A DNA stretch of 64,000 bases from Neoarius graeffei (GCF_027579695.1 NC_083583.1:21022099-21086098), one strand, 5' to 3'. Numbered from the stretch's first letter, positions 52,046-62,529 are shown. Notes: generated from the letters alone by a model not told the origin. Program-made: numbers and translations.

Positions 52046-52806
52046 TTCCTATCTTGAATCAAGAGCATGGTCTTTCAATTTGAGAGCAGTGTTTATAATT
52101 ACACGTTCAGATTTTGCCATGCTCCCCCCAAATAGCTCCTACTTGCATGAAAATTTGTTCTGCTCTTGCTTTTGAGTCCTCATGAATCTTCTGCTCACAG
52201 ATTTCTGCATTCTCTCTCTCTGATTTTAGTGAAACGACCCGATTAAATTTCACTAACCAATAGACTTGCAAAGTATGATGTTGGCCAATGAAATCGTCAC
52301 TGCTTCCTTGGGTGCACTTACTTTACTTATGGGTGGGTTACTGTTTAACTGGGCTCATCCACTCCCATCATCCAGGGCCTTATTACCGGTGTATGTACTT
52401 CACTTGTTTCCTTTTTGAACTTTTGGAGTTAATACAGATATCAGTGTCCATATTTTTCTTCTCACTATAATAGCTACATATAATACATAGCACATTGACT
52501 TCTGGTTAATAACTGTGTATGTAAAGTGAATGCACCCAAGGAGGCAGTGACGATTTCACTGGTCAACATCATACCTGGCATTGTATTGGTTGGTGAATTC
52601 TGGTAGGGTCGTATCACCAAAATCCGAGAGAAAGAGCACAGAAATCTGTGAGCAGAAGATTTATGAGTGCACAAAACAGTCTGAGCAGGAGCAGGGGCTA
52701 TTTGAGAGAGAGAGACTGGAAATCATTGCAAAATCTGAACGTGATGTGAATAAACACTGCTCTCAAATTGAAAGACTACTCTTTTGATTAAAGATAGGAA
52801 TAAAAC
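52046..52806. repeat. Large inverted repeat (~270-bp arms) with coiled-coil-like coding
   Basis: 52046-52320 and 52534-52806 are inverted copies with moderate divergence. Shared words include CTTTCAATTTGAGAGCAGTG, CACGTTCAGATTTTGC, ATCTTCTGCTCACAGATTTC and GAAATCGTCACTGC. In the right arm the plus frame (52620-52787) reads KSERKSTEICEQKIYECTKQ and QIERLLF, a heptad-like charged helix. In the left arm the same is on minus. The ~210-bp spacer is unrelated. Probably the 5' part of a mobile element duplicated head to head. Confidence 0.7.
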
Positions 52807-52880
52807 TCCATATTACTCTGTAAAACACATAATGCTGAATTATTGGTATTCTCATTGTGTAGGTACTGATAATTTGGCCA

Positions 52881-53200
52881 TTATACTGTATTTGCCAGCA
52901 GTCTTATCCTCCCAAAAATGATTGCAGGGAGACGGTTTAAAATCTCTGCTTCAGTCCTGTTCTGAATCCACAATATCTCCATTGCAGCTCCTTCGGGATC
53001 TCTGACTTCTGCTGGGGAAACAATGGAGGCAGTGCCCTGAGGGTGAGCAGCTTTTCCCTTGTGTAAACAATGCCAGCTTGTCTGTGGCTGAAGATCTAAT
53101 TGGAATAATCCATCCTGAAACTCAGTAGAATGCTTATGAAATGTACCAATCCATGTTGTATCACGATTGACCATACCTAGGCCAAAATGAGTAAAAAAAA
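52881..53200 (-). other. Open, unrecognised minus-strand frame
   Basis: About 105 codons without stops, including GMVNRDTTWIGTFHKHSTEF, LQPQTSWHCLHKGKAAHPQG and RTEAEILNRLPAIIF. No family recognised. Its end (53125-53200) is repeated at 53615-53690 on the far side of a SINE. The open frame continues into the SINE by chance. It could be part of an element or an old exon. Confidence 0.3.
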
Positions 53201-53224
53201 AATTTTTTTTTAAATTCAGTAGAA

Positions 53225-53607
53225 GGCGGCACGGTGGTGTAGTGGTTAGCACTGTCGCCTCACAGCAAGAAGGTCCTGGATTCGAGCCCAGTGGCCGGCG
53301 AGGGCCTTTCTGTGTGGAGTTTGCATGTTCTCCCCGTGTCCGCGTGGGTTTCCTCTGGGTGGTCCGGTTTCCCCCCACAGCCCAAAGACATGCAGGTTAG
53401 GTTAATTGGTGGCTCTAAATTGACCGTAGGTGTGAATGTGAGTGTGAATGGTTGTCTGTGTCTATGTGTCAGCTCTGCAATAACCTGGCAACTTGTCCAG
53501 GGTGTACCCCGCCTCTCACCCATAGTCAGCTGGGATAGGCTCCAGCTTGCCTGTGACTCTGTAGGACAGGATAAGTGGCTACAGATAATGGATGGATGGA
53601 TGGATGG
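53225..53607 (+). mobile_element. tRNA-derived SINE, older subfamily, 12-bp target-site duplication
   Basis: The head AGGCGGCACGGTGGTGTAGT and the tail of (ATGG)n. AATTCAGTAGAA is duplicated at 53213-53224 and 53608-53619. The duplicated flank is larger than the TSD: about 80 further bases after it repeat 53125-53200. Confidence 0.92.
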
Positions 53608-53699
53608 AATTCAGTAGAATGCTTATGAAATGTACCAGTCCATGTTGTATCACTATTGACCATACCTAGGCCAAAATGAGTTAAAAAATAAAAGAATGA

Positions 53700-54010
53700 T
53701 ATACAGGATGTTTCAAAAAATTTGATATTATTTGAGATGTAAATATCCCAGAAACTACATAGTCTAGGCAAATGAAACTGAACGGGCTTAATGCTGAGCA
53801 ATGTAAGATTTATTCCTCAAAATTTGAATGAGAAATTCAAAGGTATGTGGATTCCATGAACAATTTCACAAATTTTCAATATGTGCACCACCTGAGACAC
53901 AGACACACACAGACAGCCTTCCTCTTTGAACTTTTGGTGGCATGTCCAAATCTGTACTGCAGTTGGTGCAAGTTTATCTTCTCGTGTTGAAAAACTCACA
54001 TTTTTCATAT
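53700..54010 (-). mobile_element. Mariner/IS630-like transposon remnant (N-terminal HTH)
   Basis: The minus frame reads APTAVQIWTCHQKFKEEGCL near 53920-53990. This resembles the second helix-turn-helix start ('T...W...F.ETGCL') of a mariner-like transposase. The plus-strand end ACAGGATGTTTCAAAAAATT (53703) may be the terminal repeat. The catalytic core is missing. Confidence 0.4.
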
Positions 54011-54184
54011 GAAATACATCCTGGACCTGAATGACATATTTCCCAATATTTCACTCTGATGACATCACTCCCAGTGTTTTCCCACTGATGCGTGTTGTCA
54101 AAATGGCAAACCGGTTCACAATTAAAATTCTTCTGATTAACTTGCGTAATTTTTTGTGGATGTGTCCATATAATATAAGCAACA

Positions 54185-54300
54185 TTACATAGTGGCGCAA
54201 GGATATGAAGTTTATCTTCTTGTGTTGAAAAATGTTTCACTTGTTCGCTTCGCGCACTCATTAAATATATTCACCACTTGAAGATAAACTTCATATTTAC
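54185..54300. repeat. Short palindromic repeat (GAAGTTTATCTTC type)
   Basis: ATGAAGTTTATCTTCTTGTG at about 54207 and its inverse near 54280-54297 form a fold-back. A third half-unit lies at about 53968. Confidence 0.6.
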
Positions 54301-54326
54301 ATGCCACCATGTAATATCCTCTATAT

Positions 54327-54327
<1 letters not shown>

Positions 54328-54382
<55 letters not shown>
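54328..54382 (+). repeat. (AC)n microsatellite
   Basis: About 27 AC units. Confidence 0.95.
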
Positions 54383-54384
<2 letters not shown>

Positions 54385-54719
54385 ATATAACAGTTATTCC
54401 ACGAAATTGAGTTGTACATGAGCTGATAGCCAACAAGGCACGTAGCACAAATTCAGAAAAAATTCAGAATATGGTCCTGGGTAAATAATTAGCAGAAATG
54501 ACTGTGTAGGCTTATTTTGTTGTGGCTACATATGTTAGTATAAAGAAATAAAGAACTTCAAACACATTGAATTTATGTCCAGGTTTTTGTGTCATGCCTA
54601 GATTATCATTATAAATAACTGTGATGCCTCCTCCTCTGGCAGTTAAATGAGGCTAGTGTATATAACTGTGTCCAGGAGGACTTGCTTCATTTAATGCTAC
54701 CAACTCCATTTCCAGAAAA

Positions 54720-55324
54720 TCCATCCATTATCCGTAACCCCTTATCCTGTGCAGGGTCATGGGCAAAGCTGGGGCCTATCCCAGCTGACTATGGGCGAGA
54801 GGCAGGGTACACGCTGCAAAAAATTGAAAACTGAATTTGAGGAGAAAATTACTTAATACTAGTGAAATTATCTTGCTGTATGGACAGATATTTTTACTTG
54901 ATAAGACATCTTAGAATAAGTTGGTTGCAATCTTGAACTAAGTTTAATAATCTCAGAATTGGTGTCTTGTATTCTTCTAATAGGAAATGTTAGATTGTTT
55001 CAACTATTTTCAAGATATTTTCACTTGCTAAGATATCATTTTTTGCAGTGCACCCTGGACAAGTCACCAGATCATCATAGGGCTGACACATAGAAACACA
55101 ACCATTCACACCTATGGTCAATTTAGAGCCACCAATTAGCCTAACCTGCATGTCTTTGGACTGTGGGGGAAACAGGAGCACCTGGAGGAAACCCACGCAG
55201 ACACGGGGAGAACATGCAAACTCCATACAGAAAGGCCCCCGTTGGCCACTGGGCTTGAACCCAGAACCTTCTTGCTGTGAGGTGACAGCAAGAAGGTTCT
55301 GGGTTCACTACACAACCATGCTGC
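54720..55324 (-). mobile_element. tRNA-derived SINE, split by a small TIR element, 14-bp target-site duplication
   Basis: The tail is at 54720 (TCCATCCATTATCC) and the head remnant at about 55324. CCATTTCCAGAAAA is duplicated at 54706-54719 and 55325-55338. The interval 54812-55050 is an insertion. The head carries an inverted duplication (55258-55305) that has replaced the normal A-box segment. Confidence 0.88.
54812..55050. mobile_element. Short TIR element (CACTGCAAAAAAT ends)
   Basis: The left end CGCTGCAAAAAATTG and the right end CATTTTTTGCAGTG are inverted. Removing it restores the SINE sequence GGGTACACCCTGG with a 2-bp overlap (CA). 239 bp, AT-rich, no coding. Confidence 0.75.
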
Positions 55325-55338
55325 CCATTTCCAGAAAA

Positions 55339-55774
55339 GTAAGGATATTTTCCAAAATCCAATAAAAACAAAAATCTGTGATTTGGTAATTATTGTGTAC
55401 CTTTATTGGAAACTGGAAAAAACTGGAAAAAAAAATACAAAGAAAAGATTTTCAATAGTTTTACTGACCAACTTCATTGTGTTTTATAAATATAAACAAA
55501 GTTAGAATTTGATGTCTGCAATACACTCAAATAAAACTTGGGACAGAGACAAAATAAAATTGAAAAGTTTATAGGATATTCAAGTAACACCATTTTGGAA
55601 GATTCCACAATAAGCAGGTTAATTGGTAACAAGACTGGGTATAAAGGGAGCAGCACCAAAGGCTCAGTCTTTGTAAACAAGGATGGGTCGTGGCTCATCC
55701 CTTTGTGCCAGAATTCATGAGAGAATTGTTAGTCAATTCAAAAAGAACATTTCTCAATAAAAGATGGTTTTCCT
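55339..55774. other. No recognised feature
   Basis: AT-rich sequence with poly-A near 55430; nothing recognised. Confidence 0.4.
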
Positions 55775-56285
55775 CCTTTTCAAAAGTTAATGCTGACATC
55801 TTTTTGTTTTAGTCAGCAGTTTGTGCTATGGTAGCTCTTCTGTGGGATTGGACCATATGGGCTCGCCTTCGTGATCCATGCAAATCAGTGAGCCTTCGAC
55901 ACCCATGACCCTGTTGCTGGTTCACCAGTTGTCCTTCCTTGGACCACTTTTGGTAGGTACCAATCACTGCATACTCGGAACACCCCACAAGATATGCCAT
56001 TTTGGAGATGCTCAGACCCAGTCATCTAACTGTTCTGTTATTTATATTTGCACTGGAGTAATAACTGGAGGCTTGATACAGGACGTATGACAAACGCTTC
56101 TTGTCATTTTACTCCGTACTTTATTATATTCCCCGTGCAACACAATACAACTCCACAAGGTTCCTACCTATGTATTTTACCTAATACTACACTAGCCATC
56201 ACAATTTGGCCCATGTCAAAGTCGCTCAGATCCTTACACTTGCCCATTTTTCCTGCTTCCAACACATTAACTTCACAAACTGATA
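55775..56285 (-). mobile_element. Tc1/mariner fragment related to the 7671 and 17154 elements
   Basis: The minus frame 55809-56000 reads MAYLVGCSEYAVIGTYQKWS then EGQLVNQQQGHG. This is the N-terminal helix-turn-helix also seen at 18721-18820 and 9480-9600. Family words resume at 56195-56275 after about 160 bp of unrelated sequence. Confidence 0.6.
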
Positions 56286-57398
56286 TAGAGTTGGGGTTGT
56301 TATATAACAACCCAAACTCTTTGTTCAGTTAGGAATTAACAAGGACACAATAACTGTGTCTGAAATCACTCACTCATTCACGACTCCCTACTCACTACCT
56401 AGGGAATTCTATATAGTGGACTATACAGTTAAGGACATAAGTTTGGTATTAACATTGGTGGGGACATAAACCCAATGCCAACCCCCAGTGGCGCCAACTT
56501 CAGGTCAACATTAGAGGGTCACAATATGTTGCTCCGTTGTGTTCCTCCAAAAGAGTATCCATCATTTTTCCAAAGTCCAGACTTTTACGATTTGAAGTTC
56601 AGAACTGTAGTAATTCATGAATAATAATAATATGCAATTCATTTGATTAATTGCAAATCTTGCATGTGATGATTAACTCATTCTACCAATTTGCAAATGT
56701 GTTTTACAAGCGAATAACGCATTGACTGTCGGGAGGGTGTATGTTCCTTTCCCTCATAAATGGAAGTAAAACACATACGGAACCTTAAACACTGCGTTAC
56801 ATTAGGCTGGCAGGGGGAGTGGGCTCTCTTCTGTGTGACCTTTAACTAGTTTTAGAATGCTAGTTTAAGCTGATATGTGATTGATCTAATGGTAAAACAG
56901 AACGAGGTCTCTAGAACTTTTTTGACACATTGAAAGGTTGCAATTTTACTTGGCAACAGAATGTATCTGAATTCTGATTGGTTGTTGTTATATTATTGCC
57001 CTTTTGTTGTCTTCTTGAGCCCAGAGCGGAGGGGAGGGAGATGAGGGAGTGACAGGGTTCTGCTGAAGCGCACATAGTGTTCTGGTCAAGGAAAATTGTG
57101 TAACATGTATTTCTTCAATACAGAACACGCTTATTGACTTCTGTAATGTTAAATGAAATAAATGACAGACAAGGAGACTGGATAATAAAGACGTATGAAC
57201 TTTAGTTATAGTGCATTATACTGCATTATACTTTCCTTTCTATTATACCTATATTTTATACTACATTATTCATTCAAGCCTATATCTTAACTACTGCTAT
57301 ATTGACAATATTCACACTTTCAACCCAAGACCATCCAGTCCAGCCCTTGCTCCTTGAACACCAGTTGTTGTCAGTATCAAGTCGGATTGTTATTTACA

Positions 57399-59091
57399 CA
57401 GGGGCGTCAGAAGCATTTTTAATGTAGAGGGGACACACTGTGGGGGGTCTGGGGGTCCTCCCCCAGAAAATTTTTTAATTAATTAGATGCCATTTCCTGC
57501 ATTCTGGTGTATTTTTAACAGGTTGTTAAACACCTAATTTTACCTACAAAAGTCACTTAATTCAATTATTATTTTAGAGACTCAACAATAAGTCCTCATT
57601 CAACTAGTCCATACATTCATCAGCCTGTTTTTAAACCCACTGCTCTGCCTAAGATAATGAGATGAATGTGACACAATTTATCACCAACAATGACTTTATG
57701 GATGCATTTTACTTTTTATTTTATGTTTCCTTTTTTATTTAGTTTTAGATATAACACAACATGACACTGTGCCAAGCAGTAGTGACACTCAACTGTATGT
57801 TTAAAAATAAGAATATTCATAATTTCACACAATGAACAGGCATGACATGGCATCATGCAAACTTCATAACACAAAATCACACTGTGCCAAGCAACGGTGA
57901 CACATAAAAAATAACTTCACACAATGAACAGGTGCAATTTTGTTAACCACCAACAGTGACTTTAGTGGGTGCATTTTACTTTTTTCCGATTTAGTGATAC
58001 TCATAACAAAAATGACATGGCATCATGCAGTCTTCATAACACAAAATCACACTGTGTCAAGCAACGACACATAAAAGATAACGTCACACAATGAACAAGT
58101 GCAGTTTTTTCAACCTACATGCAATGGTGGTACTACAGTAACATTTACAGATTAGTATAACAAACAGATTTATAGATATAACTCCTTCTTACATTGGTGC
58201 CACCACAATTTCTACCACTTCATACCTTTAATCCCCCTTTCCTTCACAATCCACCTGGAATAACATCCATCTCTCTCTATTGCTTTCCTTTCTACTATTC
58301 CTTCCCCATACACTGATTTCCCATCTTACTTTCCAGAAAACAGGCAAAGACCAGACAAAACAAGTTCTTCAAATCACAACAGGGAATCAGTAAATATCAT
58401 CAGAGCAGACTTGACCTCATTCTTGGCATTACAGTAAGGCAGGCCTACTGGGTTTGAATTAAATGATAGCTAACATTAAGCTAGCTGATACATCTCCTAA
58501 CATTGACTAGCCAGCGAACTGCACTAACATTTCCATTGGGACAAAAGAAACCTGCCCTGTGGGGAAATTTTGACTGACTTTCCGCTTCTTTGTAAAGAAT
58601 TTCCTTATGTCCATTGTGTCTGGGGAGGGAGCAAATACTGCAAACAATTCATCAACCAAGAATACCCCATTAGGCTAAGCTTATTTCATTGTTTAGTTGA
58701 ACATTAATTTAACGTGGCCTAGGGTTAATTTTGAGGGCAGATAACAAAAGAATAAGGTTTTAGCAAAAGCTAGACATTGTGAGGTGGCAATGGTGCTGAC
58801 GTCACCTCCTCCACTTTCGAGCAGCTGCACCAAAATTTCTCTGCTTGCACTGAGATTCACTTCACTTGTGTGCAGTGAGTTGTTGTAGGTAACGCCCAGA
58901 AAACCCGGAGTGGATTTTCAGTGGGATGTGTATTCTCTTATCGATCAAGTGGAATGGATTATTTCACAAAGCAATAGAAACGGCGCTGGGTGAACTAATA
59001 TTTTATGTTAAATGTGAGGGGGTCCAAACGAAGAATTATGAAATGTGAAGGGGACACGTCCCCTTCACATTCTATGGTGGCGACGCCCATG
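57399..59091. mobile_element. hAT-type element with perfect 8-bp target duplication
   Basis: Begins CAGGGGCGTCAGAAGC and ends GGTGGCGACGCCCATG. TATTTACA is duplicated exactly at 57391-57398 and 59092-59099. 1.69 kb. The interior contains a three-fold imperfect repeat (ACACAAAATCACACTGTG, CACAATGAACAGG; 57750-58110). No transposase frame was recognised, so it is non-autonomous. Confidence 0.75.
57750..58120 (+). repeat. Imperfect ~130-bp tandem repeats in the hAT element
   Basis: Words CATGACATGGCATCATGC, AACACAAAATCACACTGTG, CAAGCAACG and CACAATGAACA recur in order about two to three times. Confidence 0.6.
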
Positions 59092-59590
59092 TATTTACAT
59101 GCCAGACAAACTTAGAAAACAGTCATATTCATATCGTATGTTGTCGTTTTTACACACTGAATACGAACTTTTGTTAACTGATTCATTTTACAAGCAAATC
59201 TAACATTACATTCCTCAAGGACAGTTTACTAGCTTGCTAGCTAGCAGCTGGTCACTGCACTGCAAACAAACTTGCTAATTGACATGGTAGCCAAACATGC
59301 TTGCTTGATGTTTTTCACGACCACGCCCCCAGAGCGAATATTCATGAGCAAATTTTGCGTTGTGTTTTGCCCAGTGGCAACCTACAGAAACCATTTGTGT
59401 ACCACACACAAAGCATGATTTTATTTCTTCAATCAGAAATATTAGTAGGGACATATCAGCTGTCGTTTGATATTGGTAGGGACACGTCCACACTGTCCAT
59501 ATCCAATTCTATGCCTATGTATATAGTGAGTTCATTGGTAAGATGAAAAAAAAAACACTTTCGGACACTACTCCACCACGCCGTTATTTA

Positions 59591-60651
59591 CAATGGTGCT
59601 TGGAAGTTTGTGAACCCTTTAGAATTTTCTATATTTCTGCATAAATATGACCTAAAGCATCATCAGATTTTCACACAAGTCCTAAAAGTAGATAAAGAGA
59701 ACCCAGTTAAACAAATGAGACAAAAATATTATACTTGGTCATTTATTTATTGAGGAAAATGATCCAATATTACATATCTGTGAGTGGCAAAAGTATATGA
59801 ACTTCTAGGATTAGCAGTTAATTTGAAGGTGAAATTAGAATCAGGTGTTTTCAATCAATGGGATGACAATCAGGTGTGAGTAGGCACCCTGTTTTATTTA
59901 AAGAACAGGGATCTATCAAAGTCTGATCTTCACAACACATGTTTGTGGAAGTGTATCATGGCACGAACAAAGGAGATTTCTGAGGACCTCAGAAAAAGCG
60001 TTGTTGATGCTTATCAGGCTAGAAAAGGTTACAAAACCATCTCTAAAGAGTTTGGACTCCACCAAGCAACAGTCAGACAGATTGTGTACAAATGGAGGAA
60101 ATTCAAGACCATTGTTACCCTCCCCAGGAGTGGTTGAGTAACAAAGATCACTCCAAAAGCAAGGCATGTAATAGTCGGCGAAGTCACAAAGGACCCCAGG
60201 GTAACTTCGAAGCAACTGAAGGCCTCTATCACATTGGCTAATTTTAATGTTCATGAGTCCACCATTAGGAGAACACTGAACAACAATGGTGTGCATGGCA
60301 GGGTTGCAAGGAGAAAGCCACTGCTCTCCAAAAAGAACATTGCTGCTCGTCTGCAGTTTGCTAAAGATCATGTGGACAAGCCAGAAGGCTACTGGAAAAA
60401 TGTTTTGTGGACAGATGAGACCAAAATAGAACTTTTTGGCTTAAATGAGAAGCATTATGTTTGGAGAAAGGAAAACCCCTCATCCCATCTGTGAAACATG
60501 GTGGTGGTAGTATCATGATTTGGGCCTGTTTTGCTGCATCTGGGCCAGGACAGCTTGCCATCATTGATGGAACAATGAATTCTGAATTATACCAGTGAAT
60601 TCTCAAGGAAAATGTCAGGACATCTGTCCATGAATTGAATCTCAAGAGAAG
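59591..60651 (+). mobile_element. Tc1 element, 'CAGTGGTGCTTGAAAGTTTG' family, copy 4, 3'-truncated
   Basis: The left end CAATGGTGCTTGGAAGTTTG follows TA. Sequence is homologous to the other copies up to the transposase segment HELNLKR (60651) and then stops where another element begins. The right end is absent. Confidence 0.88.
59958..60651 (+). pseudogene. Tc1 transposase, truncated and mutated
   Basis: ATG at 59958 opens MARTKEISEDLRKSVVDAYQ. A TGA at about 60135 stops the frame after RSG. The homologous sequence resumes (60234-60494, with WTDETKIELFGLNEK), then a small deletion near 60478 shifts the frame. The second Asp and the Glu are lost with the 3' half. Confidence 0.85.
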
Positions 60652-60923
60652 CCCACTTCCAGTCCAGAGTTTGGGTCAAGTCCCAAGCTAGAGCTCACAT
60701 CCAGTCTAGAGCCTGAGTCTTCTCCAGAGCTTGTGCCCATTTCAAGCACGGAGTCAAAGTCCTGTCCTGAGCCTGAGCCCAAGCCCCCACCTGAGCCAAG
60801 TATCCTGTGCCACGTCAGCTCCGAGTTGCACACCGATGAGATGGCACCCAATATCAGGCCCTCATCCCCAGGGCCAGGAAGAATGGATTTTCACTCCCAG
60901 AGGGAGCTCTTTGGTGGGGGTTC
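60652..60923 (+). mobile_element. Internal end of an LTR element (Pro/Ser/Glu-rich frame and purine tract)
   Basis: The plus frame reads repeated 'PESSPE'-like words (LTSSLEPESSPELVPIS, ESKSCPEPEPKPPPEP), ending near 60957 past the LTR start. A purine-rich tract TTTGGTGGGGG directly precedes TGTCAG at 60924, as a polypurine tract precedes a 3' LTR. The element's other parts are not in the window. Confidence 0.4.
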
Positions 60924-61130
60924 TGTCAGTCCTGTGCGCTTTGGCCCATGCACCAGTTGAATTCTTGGGTGCGCTCTGGACTGCGTGCACGCTGAGTGGA
61001 CTTGTACACGCGCTGTTAATTATGCATACCTGCACGGGATTAAGGCGCATCAGTGCACCTATTGAGGTATTTCACCTGACGTCACAGGGTCACGTGACGC
61101 CCCGGTGTCCGCCATTTTGGACGGCAAGCT

Positions 61131-61560
61131 AGCTAATGTCAACAACAGTAGCTGGTATGTTACTGTAGCAATGTTTACGTTCAGTCATTTGGATGACTGT
61201 TAAAACCTTTCAGTCTCAAGTTTTTCCTTTACTGGATTTACTAGTTTACTGAGCTAGCGTGCGCTGGCCGGCCGGCAGGCTGGCTAGCGCGTGCTAGCTC
61301 CCGGCCGGCAGGCTGGCTAGCGTGTGCTAGCTCCCGGCCGGCAGGCCGGCTAGCACGCACTAGCTCCCAGCTGGCAGGCTGGCTAGCGCGCGCTAGCTCC
61401 CGGCTTGCCCGAGCGCGCTAGCTCAGTAAACTAGTAAATCCAGGAAAGGAAAAACTTGAGACTGAAAGGTTTTAACAGTCATCCAAATGACTGAACGTAA
61501 ACATTGCTACAGTAACATACCAGCTATGATGTTGTTGACATTAGCTAGTGCTAACAGCTA
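61131..61560. repeat. Palindrome with GC-rich tandem-repeat centre
   Basis: Arms 61131-61260 and about 61425-61560 are near-perfect inverted copies (AACCTTTCAGTCTCAAG, TTTACTAGTTTACTGAGCTAG). The centre (61258-61410) has about four ~33-bp units of CTAGCTCCCGGCCGGCAGGC and TGGCTAGCGCG type. Non-coding. Confidence 0.85.
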
Positions 61561-61699
61561 GTTGCTAATACACTGCTACAACTACACCGACCCTAATAAT
61601 ACAGTTCTTAGTCATTGCCTGGTAACAGCAAATTTATAACGGGCCATGTCTCAACAGACTAAGAAGTTATTTCAATGACATTTAATAACATTTTGTTTA

Positions 61700-62150
61700 T
61701 CCTGAGGACCGAAAGTAAATGAAAATGTGAACAAACCTTAGCTGTAATAAGATGGCGACCACCGGCTCCAGGGACGACCCGCTGATGTAGGCATGTTACC
61801 CAGCCTGACACAAAATATTTGTAGGTATCCAAACTCGTATACGCTTTCAGATCAATACCTGTGTATGGCGATGGGTTTTTAACGACATAGGTATACAGAT
61901 CATGTGGGCTGAAGTCAGGTAAAGACGAGGGCTTCGTGTACTTCCGTACGTCAGTGAACAATCCTGGTGGAAGCAGGTAAACGTCGTTCTCTAAGCCTGC
62001 TAACCTCAATTTTTGCAAATACCTCTCCCTCTGCTCGCCCTGTAAATGCCCTACGTCGCTGGATAGTGAAGGTGTTTTCTGTATCTCGCTCCTTTTTCTT
62101 TTATGTTTTTCGTTTGTTGCCTTCCTCGCATTCAAACTGATTCGAGCCGT
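61700..62150 (-). pseudogene. Second coding module of THAP-family element 3, longest copy
   Basis: The minus frame reads LNARKATNEKHKRKRSEIQK, SLSSDVGHLQGEQRERYLQK, LRLAGLENDVYLLPPGLF, SLPDFSPHDLYTYVVKNPS, YKYFVSGWVTCLHQR and GRHLITAKV, with a donor-like GTAAG nearby. It extends about 70 residues beyond the copy at 36853. From memory, such sequences precede SWIM zinc-finger and YqaJ-type nuclease domains in predicted fish proteins; neither domain is present here. The frame begins next to the right terminal repeat. Confidence 0.6.
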
Positions 62151-62277
62151 GCCGTCCAAAATGGCAGCATCACATGACTTGGTCACGTGAGTGAAATACC
62201 TCAATATAAAGACTGAGCAGATGCACACTCAGTGCAAAGTACAGTATTACACCATGTCAGTGCACATTACTGAGCCT

Positions 62278-62529
62278 TAAGCCTCACTCACAACCTGCCG
62301 TACAGGCTGCTACGGGCAGTCTATGGTAAAAAAATTGGCAAAACCATGCTTGAGACTTGCGCAACACTTGCGTGTATTCAGTGCCATAGAAGGTCGCAGA
62401 CTGCCTCTGGAAACTTTTGGTCCTGCACATGCAAATTCTACAGGTCTTGAGACAAATCAAGAATGCAAACACTATGTACGGGACCCGTATTCCTTTTATA
62501 CACCTGAACCAAATCAGCAGCCCGGCTAG
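62278..62529. other. Unassigned sequence
   Basis: A short stretch between the LTR fragment and the LINE poly-T. It contains no recognised feature. Confidence 0.35.

Larger units (their letters stand above)
56350..59572. mobile_element. Outer TIR element (TGTGTCTGAAATC ends), nested
   Basis: ACTGTGTCTGAAATCACTCA (left) and the inverse of GTAGTGTCCGAAAGTG (right, ~59555-59572) are similar inverted ends. Both are followed inside by ACTCACTA/TATATAGTGAG words. At least one further element lies between about 56430 and 59515 (words GGTGGGGACATAAAC on the left, GGTAGGGACACGTCC on the right), and a hAT element lies inside that. Borders are approximate. Confidence 0.4.
61070..62206. mobile_element. 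THAP-family TIR element 3
   Basis: The left end is TATTGAGGTATTTCAC then CTGACGTCAC and GTCCGCCATTTTGGACGG. The right end is the inverse of TATTGAGGTATTTCACTCAC with GCCATTTTGGACGG. The minus strand carries the second module; the THAP end is replaced by a large palindrome (61131-61560). Confidence 0.7.
60924..62277 (+). mobile_element. LTR fragment split by a THAP-family element
   Basis: Starts TGTCAGTCCTGTGCGC. The words GCGCTCTGGACTGCGTG, CCTGCACGGGATTAAGGC and, after the insertion, ATATAAAGACTG and ACTGAGCCTTA match the solo-LTR-like unit at 14519-14740. The insertion at 61070-62206 lies at the TATA-like word. The LTR stops at about 62277, so its 3' part is lost. Confidence 0.55.

Noticed and set aside
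60731-61132. 133-codon plus frame at 60731
   Set aside because: It crosses from the LTR element's internal end through the LTR into the THAP-family element, so it spans three unrelated units. Not a gene.
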